DNA of 8,326 nt from Verrucomicrobiota bacterium (GTDB lineage: Bacteria > Verrucomicrobiota > Verrucomicrobiia > Limisphaerales > UBA11358), in the NCBI GenBank assembly GCA_026225155.1, contig JAMFSG010000024.1, positions 1-8,326 of the forward strand, read 5' to 3'. The position numbers and the translations under genes are program-made. Below, piece by piece: positions 1-5,848 of the stretch. Under the pieces are notes generated by a model. The model had not been told where the DNA came from and did not search any database. It saw only the letters and a program-made list of their open reading frames with translations. Every line of letters begins with the position of its first letter. Position 1 is the first letter of the stretch.

Positions 1-140
1 ATTATTTCCGAAAGTGATTTCGCCAACTGGCATTGCTCGATGACGTGCTGGATGAGCGGTTTGCCCGCGATGAGCGCGAGTGGTTTGCCGGGAAACCGCG
101 TCGAAGCAAAGCGCGCGGGAATGATGCCGATGATTTTCAC
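1..140 (-). CDS. kdsB: 3-deoxy-manno-octulosonate cytidylyltransferase (KdsB), N-terminal 46 residues, truncated by window edge
   Basis: Reading the minus strand from a GTG at 140-138 gives MKIIGIIPARFASTRFPGKP followed by LALIAGKPLIQHVIEQC. This is the highly characteristic N-terminus of KdsB: a first beta-strand, then the nucleotide-binding ARxxSTRxPGKPL loop at about residues 9-21. KdsB is a cytoplasmic enzyme that transfers CMP from CTP to Kdo, activating it for lipid A-core assembly, so the host should make LPS. Only 46 of roughly 250 residues are in the window. The GTG start is favoured because the protein begins immediately before the conserved strand, as usual for the family. The leader has no Shine-Dalgarno sequence. 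The gene lies 44 bp downstream of the TIGR03790 gene on the same strand, so the two may be co-transcribed. Its leader, start codon and first codons are duplicated at the start of that neighbour. The family is certain from the motif; substrate specificity (Kdo or 8-amino-Kdo) cannot be judged from this part. Confidence 0.93.
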   Translation of the reverse strand, partial: MKIIGIIPARFASTRFPGKPLALIAGKPLIQHVIEQCQLAKSLSEI

Positions 141-159
141 GCGGCCAATTTAGCCACAG
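104..159 (-). repeat. Direct repeat copy A (kdsB leader and start region)
   Basis: This segment matches 1419-1475. Positions 134-159 are identical over 26 bp to 1450-1475 and cover the 19-bp leader, the GTG and the next four bases. Positions 113-133 match 1429-1449 at 16 of 21. Positions 104-112 match 1419-1427 at 8 of 9, after a 1-nt gap (A1428). The total is 50 of 56 with one gap, aligned by hand. The two exact copies lie 1316 bp apart and bracket the whole TIGR03790 gene. Confidence 0.9.
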
Positions 160-184
160 ATGAAGTCTGAACCGCAAGCACGCG

Positions 185-1456
185 TCACGGTTTCGGTGCA
201 AGCGTTTCCATTCTTCCAAAATACGGGCAGCACAGCGGGTCGCCTATAATCACGTCTTCCCAGCCGACAAAATGCGAGGCGGCGTAGAAACTTTCCGCGA
301 GCGTATAGCCGGCAGTGTAGCGGTCAAAAACAATTGTCGGCGAGGCGATGCCCTGCAAGAGCGGCTCGTCGGTGTAACCTTTCGCGCCGGTCAAACCGTG
401 GGCGATTAAATCGGTCATCAGCGATTGTCCACCGGTGGTCGGCAGAAAAGTTCGCGCGCTCGTTGAAACCGCCGTGTCCGACACCGCGCCCGGCGCGAAA
501 TAAAGGGAGAGATATGCGTTCGTGGAATAAAAATCATTGCTCTCCCAGGAACGTTCGTCGTTGCTGCCCCACGAAAAATAACCGAGCAGGTTGGAACGGC
601 TGCCGATGAATTTTTCCGTCAAATCCAATTCGACCGGAATGCCGCGGCTTGCTAAAATGTCATTCGCGTGACGCATGTCCGCGTTGAATTCACTCCACGC
701 CGATTCTGCCAAAATGTTCGTGCTCGCAATTGGGCCGGGCTGCGTCGCTTTGTCGCCCAGGCCAAAAGCCGGCTCCACGTCCAGCAACACTTTTCCCTGC
801 GTCAAAATCTGCGCGATATTTTTTTCCGCCGCCAGCGCGCGCGTCACGAGCGATTTGGCATCCGCTTCCGTGTAACCATCCAGCCGCGTGACCAAGTAGC
901 CGCCGAATTTCGCGTGCGAAAACGGTTCGGTCGCATTCCAATAATGGTTCGAGTAGGCGCAACCGATGGCACCGGAGCCGGCGATGTCAATTTTCAGCGT
1001 GCTGGGAAAATTCATATAATCCAGTGCCGCTAAAAAACTGTCCACCGAAGGATGCCCGCGAATATTTTTTGGTTCGCGGCTGTTCTGATCGCAACTGCCC
1101 ATGTCCGAACCCGTGATGCGGATCGGGATGCCTTTGGTCAGCACGATGAAATCAATGTTCGTATGCGCCGCCAAATATCCGCGGACCGGAGTTTCAATCG
1201 CCCGCGTGAAATCCGCCAGCGCGATGGTTTCGTTTTTTGTGCTAATCGCGGAATCCTGACATTGAATGCCAAGGATATTTGTCACGCTCCGTTTGGCCGC
1301 GTAATCATAGGCGATCGCCTGCGAAATGGGGCTGTCCGTGTTAACCACCAGCAGCACTTCATCAGGCATGCGGCGCAGCGTGGGATTCGCATCCTTGGAA
1401 TAAGCCGCTGAAAGTAGCAAACAAAGCAGTGCGGGAAGGATGGCAATGGTTTTCAC
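185..1456 (-). CDS. TIGR03790-family exported protein of unknown function (exosortase-genome-associated)
   Basis: A 423-residue protein that I recognise as TIGR03790. This uncharacterised family was noted to occur sporadically, but only in genomes carrying exosortase, the PEP-CTERM sorting system. Visible features are an N-terminal signal peptide (MK, then a hydrophobic stretch at about 4-19 with likely cleavage near AYS-KD), the block DEVLLVVNTDSPIS at about 32-45, FIVLTKGIPIR at about 103-113, FSWGSND at 294-300, the FAPGA block at 320-324, and a conserved tail with GAKGYTDEP at 357-365, GYTLAESFYAAS at 383-394 and a GDPL motif at 405-408. The C-terminus (ETLAPKP) has no PEP-CTERM or other sorting tail, so the protein is probably periplasmic or secreted rather than itself an exosortase substrate. 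The start is GTG at 1456, because only this start gives a complete signal peptide; the next Met is residue 30. The first nine codons match the first nine of kdsB. The family call is firm; the activity is unknown. Confidence 0.85.
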   Translation of the reverse strand: MKTIAILPALLCLLLSAAYSKDANPTLRRMPDEVLLVVNTDSPISQAIAYDYAAKRSVTNILGIQCQDSAISTKNETIALADFTRAIETPVRGYLAAHTNIDFIVLTKGIPIRITGSDMGSCDQNSREPKNIRGHPSVDSFLAALDYMNFPSTLKIDIAGSGAIGCAYSNHYWNATEPFSHAKFGGYLVTRLDGYTEADAKSLVTRALAAEKNIAQILTQGKVLLDVEPAFGLGDKATQPGPIASTNILAESAWSEFNADMRHANDILASRGIPVELDLTEKFIGSRSNLLGYFSWGSNDERSWESNDFYSTNAYLSLYFAPGAVSDTAVSTSARTFLPTTGGQSLMTDLIAHGLTGAKGYTDEPLLQGIASPTIVFDRYTAGYTLAESFYAASHFVGWEDVIIGDPLCCPYFGRMETLAPKP

Positions 1457-1475
1457 GCGGCCAATTTAGCCACAG
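1419..1475 (-). repeat. Direct repeat copy B (leader and start region of TIGR03790 gene)
   Basis: Partner of the repeat at 104-159. The 26 identical bases (1450-1475) contain the leader, the GTG start and four following bases of the TIGR03790 gene. The remaining part encodes residues 2-12 of its signal peptide and has diverged, with six mismatches and one extra base (A1428). The reading frames of the two genes are in register from the GTG to about codon 9; the indel then shifts them apart. The outer limit of identity on the leader side is sharp: after CACAG, one copy continues ATGAAG and the other GCAGCA. Confidence 0.9.
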
Positions 1476-1597
1476 GCAGCACGACGCTGCACCCAAATTA
1501 TTTTGATGGAATTAGCGCAGATTTTTCTCCGTGCTTGTTTCCAACGAGCGTATTGCCTTTTGCCTTCCGACGGTTATTTTGCTCTTCTTAATCAAAC
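1457..1597. promoter_or_regulatory. Divergent intergenic region, presumed to hold promoters for both flanking genes
   Basis: This 141-bp gap lies between two divergently transcribed genes, so promoters for both should lie here. I could not pick convincing -10/-35 pairs. It contains the leader part of repeat copy B at 1457-1475. A small perfect hairpin, GCAGC/GCTGC, lies at 1476-1480 and 1486-1490 with a 5-nt loop, directly next to the repeat boundary. The rest is T-rich without clear structure. No Shine-Dalgarno sequence precedes the ATG at 1598. Confidence 0.35.
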
Positions 1598-2629
1598 ATG
1601 AAACGGAATGAAAAAGCGCCGGCTGATCCCGAACTGACACGGCGCATCCAGGAACTCATCAAATTCAAAGGCGGCGGTTACAACGAACACGAAGTCGCCG
1701 ACATCATCGAAAACGGACTCAAATTGCTCGCGGACGTGAAAGACACCGGCGACGTGCGCGTGATCCAGACGGCGATCCGCGAACTGCGTTACTCGTTTCG
1801 CCTCTTCGCGCCTTACGCAAACAAACGTAAAGTTTCCATCTTCGGTTCCGCGCGGACGAAGCCCGAAAACATCGAATATCAACAAGCCGTCGAGTTCGGC
1901 AAAAAAATTGTGAACGCCGGTTTCATGGTCATCACCGGTGCGGGTCCGGGCATCATGCAGGCCGGTCACGAAGGCGCGACGCCGGAACACAGTTTCGGCG
2001 TGAACATCCGTTTGCCGTGGGAACAAAGCGCGAACCCCGTCATCGCCGAGGACAAAAAACTCATCACGTTCAAATATTTTTTCACGCGCAAATTAATTTT
2101 CATCCGGCACTCGGATGCGATCGTTTTGTTCCCCGGCGGCTTCGGCACGCTCGACGAAGGTTACGAGGCGATCACGCTCATGCAGACCGGCAAGGCGCAG
2201 CTCATGCCGCTTGTGCTCGTGGACAAACCCGGCGGAACTTATTGGAAAACGTGGGACATCCATGTGCGCGAGGAATTGTTGCGCAATAAATTGATTTCGC
2301 CGGACGATTTAAGTTTGTATCGCATCACCGACAGCACAGATGAAGCGGTGAAAATCATCCGCCGTTTTTATCGCAATTTTCAATCCACGCGTTTCGTGAA
2401 AGAGCTGTTCATCATCCGCCTCAAGCACGCGCCGACGGAATCCGCGCTCGCCGCGATGAACGAAGATTTCGCCGACATCATCGTCGAAGGCAAAATCCAG
2501 AACATCAAACCGACGCCGGAAGAAGTCGAGCACAACGATCATCTGGATTCCGCGCGCATCGCCTTCAATTTCAACCGCCGTGATTACGGACGTCTGCGGC
2601 AGTTGATTGATGTGTTGAATGGGTTGTGA
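1598..2629 (+). CDS. LOG-family Rossmann-fold protein (nucleotide 5'-monophosphate phosphoribohydrolase type)
   Basis: A 343-residue cytoplasmic protein of the LOG / TIGR00730-like family. Characterised members hydrolyse cytokinin riboside 5'-monophosphates or related nucleoside monophosphates to base plus ribose 5-phosphate. The Rossmann core starts at about residue 77 with VSIFGSAR (GSAR at 83-86), continues with the glycine-rich GAGPGIM at 114-120 and FFTRK at 161-165 (the conserved Arg-Lys pair), and holds the diagnostic PGGFGTLDE at 179-187. The active-site Arg164 and Glu187 equivalents are therefore present. The protein is longer than the usual 180-220 residues. It has a helical N-terminal extension of about 75 residues and about 95 residues after the core that end in a charged helical tail (NFNRRDYGRLRQL). 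This long form may do something beyond nucleotide hydrolysis; substrate specificity cannot be read from the sequence. The start is ATG at 1598, without a visible Shine-Dalgarno sequence. The next gene follows 30 bp downstream. Confidence 0.88.
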   Translation: MKRNEKAPADPELTRRIQELIKFKGGGYNEHEVADIIENGLKLLADVKDTGDVRVIQTAIRELRYSFRLFAPYANKRKVSIFGSARTKPENIEYQQAVEFGKKIVNAGFMVITGAGPGIMQAGHEGATPEHSFGVNIRLPWEQSANPVIAEDKKLITFKYFFTRKLIFIRHSDAIVLFPGGFGTLDEGYEAITLMQTGKAQLMPLVLVDKPGGTYWKTWDIHVREELLRNKLISPDDLSLYRITDSTDEAVKIIRRFYRNFQSTRFVKELFIIRLKHAPTESALAAMNEDFADIIVEGKIQNIKPTPEEVEHNDHLDSARIAFNFNRRDYGRLRQLIDVLNGL

Positions 2630-2659
2630 AATTAAGGCCATAAAGCAAGTTGAACTTTC

Positions 2660-3244
2660 ATGCGACTACCAACTAAACAAGGTGAATTACTTTCTTACAT
2701 CGCCAAAGAAACTGCCCGTATGTCATATCCAGGTTCTATGAGCAGAGGAAAAAAGCCGGTCGTCAGAAAAGATACTAAAAAAGCGCTTGAAAATTATTTT
2801 TGTAAAAACTTCCCAATGGAAGAAGTCTGGGATTCCGCCAAAAATAATCTGGCTGACACGTATGAAAAATGGCATCGCAAACGAGTAGAAGAAATATCCG
2901 GTGCTATTGAGTCTTACGTTCCTTCGCACAACCAACCTTTGTCAGTATCTGCAAAATTTCTAAATACTTTCATGCATCAACTCATGAAATACCAACCCGC
3001 ACGCCCTCTGTTTTCAAAACTTCACCTGCCTCTGGATTCACGAGTTTTCTCCAAATTCCGCACAATACAATCATTAGCCTTAAAAAAGCTAACTTTCTTT
3101 AATCAGTCGCCATATGCGATTTCATATGACTCACATGAGCAAATTCAGAAAACTCTTTGGGAATTTATTGATGAACTTAACGCCCGACCGGACGCAGAAT
3201 TTTCAATTTCCTCTCGAATTGAATTAAATTGGCTTTGGCTGTAA
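2660..3244 (+). CDS. AT-rich orphan gene, hypothetical helical protein of 194 residues
   Basis: I do not recognise this protein with confidence. It is basic at the N-terminus (MSRGKKPVVRKDTKKA at about 27-42) and mostly alpha-helical, with many Lys, Phe and Tyr residues. It has no signal peptide or membrane segment. The most motif-like stretch is the helix at about 97-110 (SAKFLNTFMHQLMK) followed by LHLPLDS at 121-127 and a basic helix. It ends in NWLWL. Base composition differs sharply from the neighbours: hand counts give 18/60 GC at 2761-2820 and 20/60 at 3061-3120, while flanking genes are well above half GC, and the codons mostly end in A or T. This suggests horizontal acquisition, although the uninterrupted 194-codon frame argues for a functional product. 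The start could also be Met21 (MSYPGSM) or Met27; the first ATG was chosen because the frame from it is complete. It lies between the LOG gene (30 bp) and the epimerase gene (42 bp), in the same direction. No mobile-element ends are visible around it. Confidence 0.7.
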   Translation: MRLPTKQGELLSYIAKETARMSYPGSMSRGKKPVVRKDTKKALENYFCKNFPMEEVWDSAKNNLADTYEKWHRKRVEEISGAIESYVPSHNQPLSVSAKFLNTFMHQLMKYQPARPLFSKLHLPLDSRVFSKFRTIQSLALKKLTFFNQSPYAISYDSHEQIQKTLWEFIDELNARPDAEFSISSRIELNWLWL

Positions 3245-3286
3245 AAATCGAATTGCACTTCATTTTATGATTGTTAGCGTTTTCAA

Positions 3287-4240
3287 ATGAATTTTCTCGT
3301 CACCGGCGGCGCGGGCTTCATCGGCTCGCACGTTTGCGAACGGCTCCTGCGCGACGGCCACAGCGTCTGGGCGTTCGACGACTTGAACGATTTCTACGAT
3401 CCGCAATTCAAGCGCGCCAACATCCGCGACATCCAGGCGCTCGCCAAACCGTTTGAATTTTTTCACGGCGACTTGTGCGATGCGGACGCGGTAAATGAAT
3501 TTTTTTCATCCGTCAAATTTGATCAAGTCATCCATCTCGCCGCGCGCGCCGGCGTGCGTCCGAGTTTGGAGCAACCCGCGCTTTACCAACGCGTCAATGT
3601 CGAAGGCACGGTCAACGTCCTTGAAGCTGCGCGCAAAACCGGCGTAAAAAAAATCACCATCGCGTCGTCGTCGTCCGTTTATGGCGTGAACGCCAAAACG
3701 CCGTTCACGGAAAGCGACCCGATTTTTTCCGCCGTTTCGCCTTATGCCGCCAGCAAGCTCGCGGGCGAAGCGCTCGGTCACACGTATCATCACGTCTACA
3801 AAATGGATGTGGCGGCATTACGCTTTTTCACCGTTTATGGCCCGCGTCAACGACCCGATCTCGCGATCCACAAATTCACGAAGCTGATTGACGCCGGCAA
3901 ACCGATTCCCGTTTTCGGCGACGGCAGCACGGCGCGCGACCACACTTACGTCACGGACATTTTGGAAGGCGTTATCGCCTGCACGAAAAAAGAATTTGGT
4001 TTCGAGATTTTCAATCTCGGCGAATCGCAGACAGTGAAATTGTCCGAACTGATTTCGCTCATCGAAAATGCGCTCGGCAAAAAAGCGATCATTGACCGCC
4101 AGCCGTTGCAGCCCGGCGATGTGCCGATCACGTTTGCCGATATTTCCAAAGCCCGCGCGCAGCTCGGCTACCAGCCGCAAGTTAAAGTCGAAAAAGGCAT
4201 TCCGCTTTTTGTTGATTGGTTCCGCAAAAACCGGCAGTAA
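3287..4240 (+). CDS. NAD-dependent nucleotide-sugar epimerase (extended SDR, UDP-glucuronate/UDP-glucose 4-epimerase type)
   Basis: A 317-residue extended short-chain dehydrogenase/reductase. The N-terminal NAD-binding Rossmann motif TGGAGFIG is at 6-13, with Asp31-Asp32 at the end of strand 2, as expected for NAD specificity. HLAARAGVR is at 83-91, SSSSVYG at 127-133 supplies the catalytic Ser, and YAASK at 153-157 supplies Tyr153 and Lys157. The substrate half contains RFFTVYGPRQRPD at 179-191 and VFGDGSTARDHTYVTDI at about 209-225. The AGVRPSLEQP and FTVYGPRQRPD blocks are closest to UDP-glucuronate 4-epimerases and related UDP-sugar epimerases, which make precursors for capsule, LPS or exopolysaccharide. 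The length is normal for the family and all catalytic residues are present. The exact sugar (GlcA, Glc, GlcNAc) is uncertain. The start ATG at 3287 is 3 residues before the first strand, as usual. The following hypothetical gene starts 27 bp downstream, so a small operon is likely. Confidence 0.92.
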   Translation: MNFLVTGGAGFIGSHVCERLLRDGHSVWAFDDLNDFYDPQFKRANIRDIQALAKPFEFFHGDLCDADAVNEFFSSVKFDQVIHLAARAGVRPSLEQPALYQRVNVEGTVNVLEAARKTGVKKITIASSSSVYGVNAKTPFTESDPIFSAVSPYAASKLAGEALGHTYHHVYKMDVAALRFFTVYGPRQRPDLAIHKFTKLIDAGKPIPVFGDGSTARDHTYVTDILEGVIACTKKEFGFEIFNLGESQTVKLSELISLIENALGKKAIIDRQPLQPGDVPITFADISKARAQLGYQPQVKVEKGIPLFVDWFRKNRQ

Positions 4241-4267
4241 TAAGGGCAATCAGAATTCAATCAAAGC

Positions 4268-4849
4268 ATGAGCACTGAAAAATTCGCCCGCCCGTCGCTC
4301 GAAGCGGCGCTGGAAGCCTGGAAAAAATCCCTCGCCAGCCACGCTTTGCCACCGGAGCAGCTTTGGATTTTTGCGGAAAATTTGTGCATCGAACCTTCGC
4401 CCACCACGCCGGGCAGTTTTCATTTTGGTTTCCAGACGAAATTTACACCGCCAGACGCCGACGCGTTGGAGATCGCCTACGACCATTTTTCCGCGACACC
4501 AGCGCGCATTGTTTTTTACCGGCTGGGTTCTGCCGCCAATAAATCCATTTGCATCCTGCTGTGCGATCCGTGGTTTGAGGAAAAAAAATCACTGGACGGT
4601 TTTGAACCGCGCGACGATTGGAAAATTTCTTTTCGTCCCGGCCACGCGGGCGAAATAGAGGAAGTCACGGATTTGAAACGCTGGGTGCGCCGCATCCGCC
4701 GCGACCGCGCGTTCCACGATTTTGATTTCAGCATGGCTTTGGAAACCGTGGACGAAATCAAATTGCACGGACGTCCGTTGATGCCTTATGAACGCATGGG
4801 GCAAAAAATGCTGGACCGTTTGCGGCGAATTCTCGGCCAGCCGGAATAA
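4268..4849 (+). CDS. Hypothetical cytoplasmic protein, 193 residues
   Basis: I do not recognise a named family. The protein has no signal peptide or transmembrane segment. Its layout suggests a small alpha/beta fold: an N-terminal amphipathic helix (about 10-25); beta-rich stretches such as FHFGFQTKF at 51-59, RIVFYRL at 80-86 and KSICILLCDPWF at 92-103; then a basic helix at about 136-147 (KRWVRRIRRDR) and a C-terminal block GRPLMPYERMGQKMLDRLRRILG at 168-190. Composition and GC-rich third positions match the flanking chromosomal genes, so it looks native. It follows the epimerase gene by 27 bp and is probably co-transcribed with it, but nothing in the sequence links it to sugar metabolism. 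Its TAA stop ends at 4849, immediately next to the first base of the stop of the convergent DUF4197 gene. Confidence 0.8.
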   Translation: MSTEKFARPSLEAALEAWKKSLASHALPPEQLWIFAENLCIEPSPTTPGSFHFGFQTKFTPPDADALEIAYDHFSATPARIVFYRLGSAANKSICILLCDPWFEEKKSLDGFEPRDDWKISFRPGHAGEIEEVTDLKRWVRRIRRDRAFHDFDFSMALETVDEIKLHGRPLMPYERMGQKMLDRLRRILGQPE

Positions 4850-5635
4850 TCATTTTCCGACCGCGCCGAAAACCTGCTTCAAAACATCCGTTGTCCGTGC
4901 GACCGGATTTTGGCGGATCTGTTTTTCTTCATCAGCGACCAGCTTGAAAAGTCCGTCGAGCGCTTGATTCGTCACATACGCGTCCACATCCAACGTATCG
5001 GCACCCAGGTATTTATTTTCCAATCCACCCAAACTTCCACCAAACAAACTGCTGCCGCTGTTGTTGACTTGGGCCAGCATTTTTTTGTAAGTGGCCGTCA
5101 CGCCGGTTTGCGCGGTGGCTTTTTGAACGATGGGCAGGAAGCGCGCATACAAATTTGTCTGTGTCGTGCGGCGGAAAAATTGCGTGGCCGCGTCGTCCGG
5201 CCCGGCCAAAATCGCCTTCGCGTCGTCAATGGACATCTGCTTTACTGCGTCGCCAAAAACATCGGCGGCGGCGGGCACGGCCTGTTCGGCGGCATGGTTC
5301 ATTGTCGCGATGAATTCGTCGGAATATTTATCTTGTTTCATCGCGTGCAACGCTTTTTGCACCGTCTGCAATTTTTCCGGCAATGGAATCTTCACTTCGA
5401 GATTCGTCAAGAATCCGCCGTCATGGCCGAGTGTGGTGATGGCATGTTGCAGTCCGTTGCCGAGCGCGTTTTTGAGTCCGTCCACGACCTGCGTATCAGA
5501 CAAGGCCGCCAGCGCCGGTGAAGCCGAAGCAGCGGCGTTCGTTGCGGAACTTCCAATGCCCAGCGCATCCAACCAGCCCGCGTGCGCCGAAAAAATTGAG
5601 GCGGCAAGGATGATTGAAGAGATGATTTTTTTCAT
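4850..5635 (-). CDS. DUF4197 domain protein, secreted or periplasmic
   Basis: A 261-residue protein of the DUF4197 family, whose function is unknown. The start is set at the ATG 5635-5633, because MKKIISSIILAASIFSAHA is a typical signal peptide with an AHA-GW cleavage site; the frame stays open a further 37 codons upstream but encodes nothing signal-like. The mature region shows family hallmarks: LSDTQVVDGLKNALGNGLQ at about 45-63, VKIPLPEKL at 81-89, MNHAAEQAVP at 112-121, MSIDDAKAILAGPDDAAT at 134-151 followed by FFRR, LDVDAYVTNQALDGLF at 215-230, and the tail EEKQIRQNPVARTTDVLKQVF at 236-256. A Gly/Ser/Asn-rich linker at about 190-205 separates the last two helical parts. There is no lipobox and no other membrane segment, so it should be soluble in the periplasm. 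It appears to be transcribed alone from the intergenic region to its right and converges with the preceding gene with no spacer. Confidence 0.88.
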   Translation of the reverse strand: MKKIISSIILAASIFSAHAGWLDALGIGSSATNAAASASPALAALSDTQVVDGLKNALGNGLQHAITTLGHDGGFLTNLEVKIPLPEKLQTVQKALHAMKQDKYSDEFIATMNHAAEQAVPAAADVFGDAVKQMSIDDAKAILAGPDDAATQFFRRTTQTNLYARFLPIVQKATAQTGVTATYKKMLAQVNNSGSSLFGGSLGGLENKYLGADTLDVDAYVTNQALDGLFKLVADEEKQIRQNPVARTTDVLKQVFGAVGK

Positions 5636-5848
5636 AACAGGTTCTGGTTTTGATTGGTTTTTGGGCTGACTGATGACAAGCCAACCAGATAATGGGTCAG
5701 CGTCAAGTAATCTCGTAAAAGGGCAAAGTGGCTTGAAAACGGGCACTCAAAAGTCGTTTTATACCAGTTTTTGAGTATTTTTGGGTGAAAACGGGCCGAT
5801 TTAGCCTGGCTAATGTTTGGTGCGGCTTATGCTAATGAAAGTGCTAAT
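5636..5848. other. Intergenic region between the DUF4197 gene and the small membrane protein gene
   Basis: This 213-bp stretch separates divergent genes and should contain their promoters. It holds an 11-bp direct repeat, TGAAAACGGGC, at 5734-5744 and 5786-5796. It also holds the short palindrome at 5801-5813 and three GCTAAT hexamers at 5809, 5831 and 5843. On the minus strand, TTGACG (5706-5701) resembles a -35 box, but no good -10 box lies 16-18 bp from it. I see no RNA gene or terminator. Confidence 0.4.
5801..5813. promoter_or_regulatory. Short perfect palindrome TTAGCC-T-GGCTAA, possible regulator site
   Basis: A 6-bp inverted repeat with a 1-bp centre lies 36 bp before the ATG at 5849. 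The flanking 13-mer GGCCGATTTAGCC (5794-5806) matches, at 12 of 13 positions, the GGCCAATTTAGCC found in both repeat copies at 143-155 and 1459-1471. This is suggestive of a shared operator or promoter element, but it is short enough to be partly coincidental. Confidence 0.25.

Noticed and set aside
668..1033. Plus-strand 121-residue open frame (and several others opposite the TIGR03790 gene)
   Set aside because: Antisense shadow of a recognised protein family with no motif of its own.
134..1475. The 26-bp direct repeats as target-site duplication of an insertion sequence or as att sites
   Set aside because: No transposase or integrase lies between them, there are no terminal inverted repeats, and similarity fades gradually into coding sequence in frame, which fits duplication of a gene start better.
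1476..1490. GCAGC/GCTGC hairpin as a terminator
   Set aside because: Only five base pairs, with no following T-run in either direction, and located upstream of both divergent genes.
4910..5521. Plus-strand 203-residue open frame
   Set aside because: Lies entirely opposite the DUF4197 gene, which has a recognisable family and signal peptide. The plus-strand translation is rich in Arg, His and Phe as expected of a shadow frame.
5701..5706. TTGACG as the -35 box of the DUF4197 gene
   Set aside because: No acceptable -10 hexamer lies at 16-18 bp spacing; the nearest TA-rich hexamer is only 6 bp away.
5636..5746. 37-codon N-terminal extension of the DUF4197 gene
   Set aside because: The ATG at 5635 starts a textbook signal peptide; the upstream codons would bury it inside the protein and look non-coding.
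5813..5848. Earlier ATG for the small membrane protein
   Set aside because: The twelve extra codons are AT-ending and overlap the GCTAAT repeats; coding-style third positions appear only after the 5849 start.
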